A stretch of 64,000 nucleotides of DNA from Acanthaster planci (taxonomy: Eukaryota > Echinodermata > Asteroidea > Valvatida > Acanthasteridae): assembly GCF_001949145.1 (NCBI RefSeq), contig NW_019091362.1, positions 9,849,664-9,913,663 on the forward strand, written 5' to 3'. Each line of letters begins with the position of its first letter. Position 1 is the first letter of the stretch. Under the pieces are notes generated by a model. That model saw nothing but the letters and a program-made list of their open reading frames with translations. It was not told where the DNA came from and did not search any database. Made by a program: the position numbers and the translations under genes. Shown in pieces: positions 62,173 through 64,000 of this stretch.

Positions 62173-64000
62173 TCAATGGTAGTAGCCACTTGAGCCGCCG
62201 GAACTGCTCTCGGAACCACTTTTTCGGCCAGAAGAGCGCGAGCCCCCATCGGAGGAACTACTCCCAGCAGAGGAACTTGAAGACTTTGAGTTGCTTCCAG
62301 ACGAGTTGCTAGAGGCTCGGTTTGATATACCTTAAACAGTGCATAGGAACGTAAATCAGCGACAACACAACAGCAATGTCAGCAGTGATGCAGCTGCAAC
62401 AGAAATGCATAGCAACAACAGTAATGAAGCTGAGACAACAGGGACAACAGCTGCAGCGGGAATAACAGCAAAAAGCTAACATAAAATGTCGAACTTAATT
62501 GTTGAGCCTACGTTTTTGAAGCACCAAACGGCTGTTACATGTATTGCACCGATGCAGTTTGCCATTGCGCGGTGTTCCCTTCCCTTTATCAAAAAGCCTT
62601 TTTGGTACCGAACGAAAATGGATTTTCTTCGAAAGAACAGCGTGTAGTCTTTTCTGTAGTTCAAATCACTCAAGGTATGCGTACTGGAAAGAAGCATGCA
62701 GTCTATGTTAACTGATGTTACTTCAGTAAGCATTTTATTCCAAACAAGCATCAATGTTTAAGTCTAGGCAAAACCAAAATCTAACCAACTTACATAGGTA
62801 ACGAACAAAGAGATACTTGTGAGTCCCCGGGCAAGGATCACCGAAGACGTGGGCGCTAGCACGCACATTACACCACCGCTTGCCTTCACATCTCTGCTTG
62901 ACAATCTACAGACATTTTTGAGAGTTCCATCAGTGCAAAGAGACAAAAGTAAAAAAGACACGAAAAATGGCTCTTTACTGGCTCTGCAGAGAAGCAAAAC
63001 AAAATAGACCACGGGCGAAAATTACTAAGGCGGCCTACCAGACGTTTTTCACGGAAGCAGGAAACTGTGTAAATTTCAAAATAGACGAGGCACACAAATG
63101 TTTCCTTTTCAGAGAATCGTTGTTATCTAAGCCCACTGACTCACTTTGAGTCCAGAATCAGACACACAGTGCACACTCTTCAGCCAGTAGGGGTCCGTTG
63201 GACAGACTGCGTTGCCATGGACACGGCCAAAGAGGGCATGGTCGAGAGCAATGTGATGGTGTTTCTTACAGTCGATATTCAGCGTCTCATCCTGACAGAC
63301 GAGCTTTGTTCTCATGGATGGGTAGTCACCTTCAAGAAACAAAATGAAGAAGTAAAGGCAGCTTATTTATTGAGGAAACATTGACTTTTTAGGATGACGT
63401 CTTCAGGCGGTATTAAACCACCCAAATCCATTCTCTGGACCGTCCCTCTAGATTTCAGAACTGTTGCCCTGCACAAAATGAATGTTTCTAGAAGTGGGGG
63501 AAAAGTCTATGGCGGCTGGGGCGAAGTTCACAAATATTTGCAAATGAATCACATTTTTTGGAAAATTTGCCTTCATATAGTTTGTCCCAATCGAGGCCAG
63601 TGTACGACTCAAACACAGGGCAAACGTGGGGGATATAGTAGGGGCCATGCTCGATTGTTTTTGTTTGTGGGGAACCTACCCAAAAGCAAATTTGCACCCC
63701 CCCCCCGAAGAAAGGGGTTCTGCATCTTGCGTTGCATATACGGAAGCATAAATGTTACAGTGACTGTGTTGGCCAGATTCCCGCTAAACGTTCACAAATC
63801 CATGGAAATGTTATTTCATCCAATTATAGATCCATCAGACGGAGGAAAATCTGTATGACTAGACTGTTATGCTCTTTGCAAGTCTGCTGTTTTTTCCCTC
63901 TTGAAAAGAAAACTCCAATACACAAACTCACACGTGTATCGCACTTGAAGATATTTATCGTTCCCTCTGCACCGGTGCCCGAAGAACCTCCTCGTCGCCG
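62173..64000 (-). CDS. Second SUEL-type lectin, 3' part (5' beyond the window)
   Basis: Exons in transcript order: 63932 to beyond 64000, 63145-63329, 62794-62905, 62173-62330 (TGA at 62173-62175). Phases agree (T|GT, phase 0, T|GT). The first partial exon ends a SUEL domain (FFGHRCRGNDKYLQVRYTC). The next two exons encode a full SUEL domain, split by a phase-0 intron at the same place as the third SUEL domain of the lectin at 46589-53092: CDYPSMRTKLVCQ, ALFGRVHGNAVC, then KRWCNVRASAHVFGDPC, GTHKYLFVRYLC. The last exon is a Ser/Gly-rich tail of about 51 residues ending GSSGYYH. Two signature positions differ from the usual pattern: FGR replaces YGR, and HRC replaces DPC in the partial domain, so ligand binding may differ. 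Confidence 0.8.

Noticed and set aside
1-64000. CRISPR array, bacterial operon or autonomous transposon
   Set aside because: No regular spacer array, no ribosome-binding-site-led gene strings, and no transposase or reverse transcriptase motifs in any frame; the window is eukaryotic with spliced genes.

Overview
This window is animal genomic DNA, with small exons bounded by GT-AG introns on both strands, wide AT-rich non-coding stretches and many short palindromic repeats. The gene content (SUEL-type galactose/rhamnose-binding lectins, a transmembrane IgGFc-binding-domain protein, a UDP-galactopyranose mutase relative) and the frequent TACATGTA words suggest a marine invertebrate deuterostome. 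An echinoderm is the most likely guess, but this is inferred from gene families, not from a marker gene. I spliced the genes by eye, using reading phase and splice sites as a cross-check; no alignment was run.

Layout. 957-6429 (+): the 3' seven coding exons of a PLEKHA8/FAPP2-like protein with a complete glycolipid-transfer (GLTP) domain; the 5' exons lie outside the window. 11451-21430 (-): a complete nine-exon ZC2HC1 (FAM164) zinc-finger gene, 505 aa. 24703-30732, possibly to 34251 (-): a cell-surface protein made of an IgGFc-binding domain, a Ser/Thr/Pro-rich stalk, one membrane segment and a cytoplasmic tail. 30.7-41.5 kb has no gene I recognise. 41564-44278 (+): a three-exon TMEM42-like membrane protein, 139 aa. 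46589-53092 (+): a secreted lectin of 602 aa with two copies of an unrecognised Cys-containing domain followed by three SUEL domains. 56575-61360 (+): a two-exon gene for a 752-aa protein with an N-terminal membrane anchor, a eukaryotic-type UDP-galactopyranose mutase domain and a DUF3431 domain. 62173 to the window end (-): the 3' part of a second SUEL lectin with a Ser/Gly-rich tail.

The most unusual object is the anchored mutase-DUF3431 fusion. Galactofuranose metabolism is not an expected trait of deuterostome animals. The fusion suggests that a sugar mutase and a putative glycan-modifying domain work on the same membrane, probably in the secretory pathway. The gene lies between two lectins of a galactose/rhamnose-binding family, which is suggestive but may be chance. 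The second notable item is the duplicated domain at the front of the first lectin, which I cannot assign to a family.

The remaining DNA holds several palindromic foldback or MITE-like elements (about 2.3, 4.4-4.9, 8.55, 22.7 and 39.4 kb), a 23-bp minisatellite at 3.5 kb, short dispersed repeats and homopolymer C/G tracts, but no RNA gene or autonomous transposon that I could recognise.
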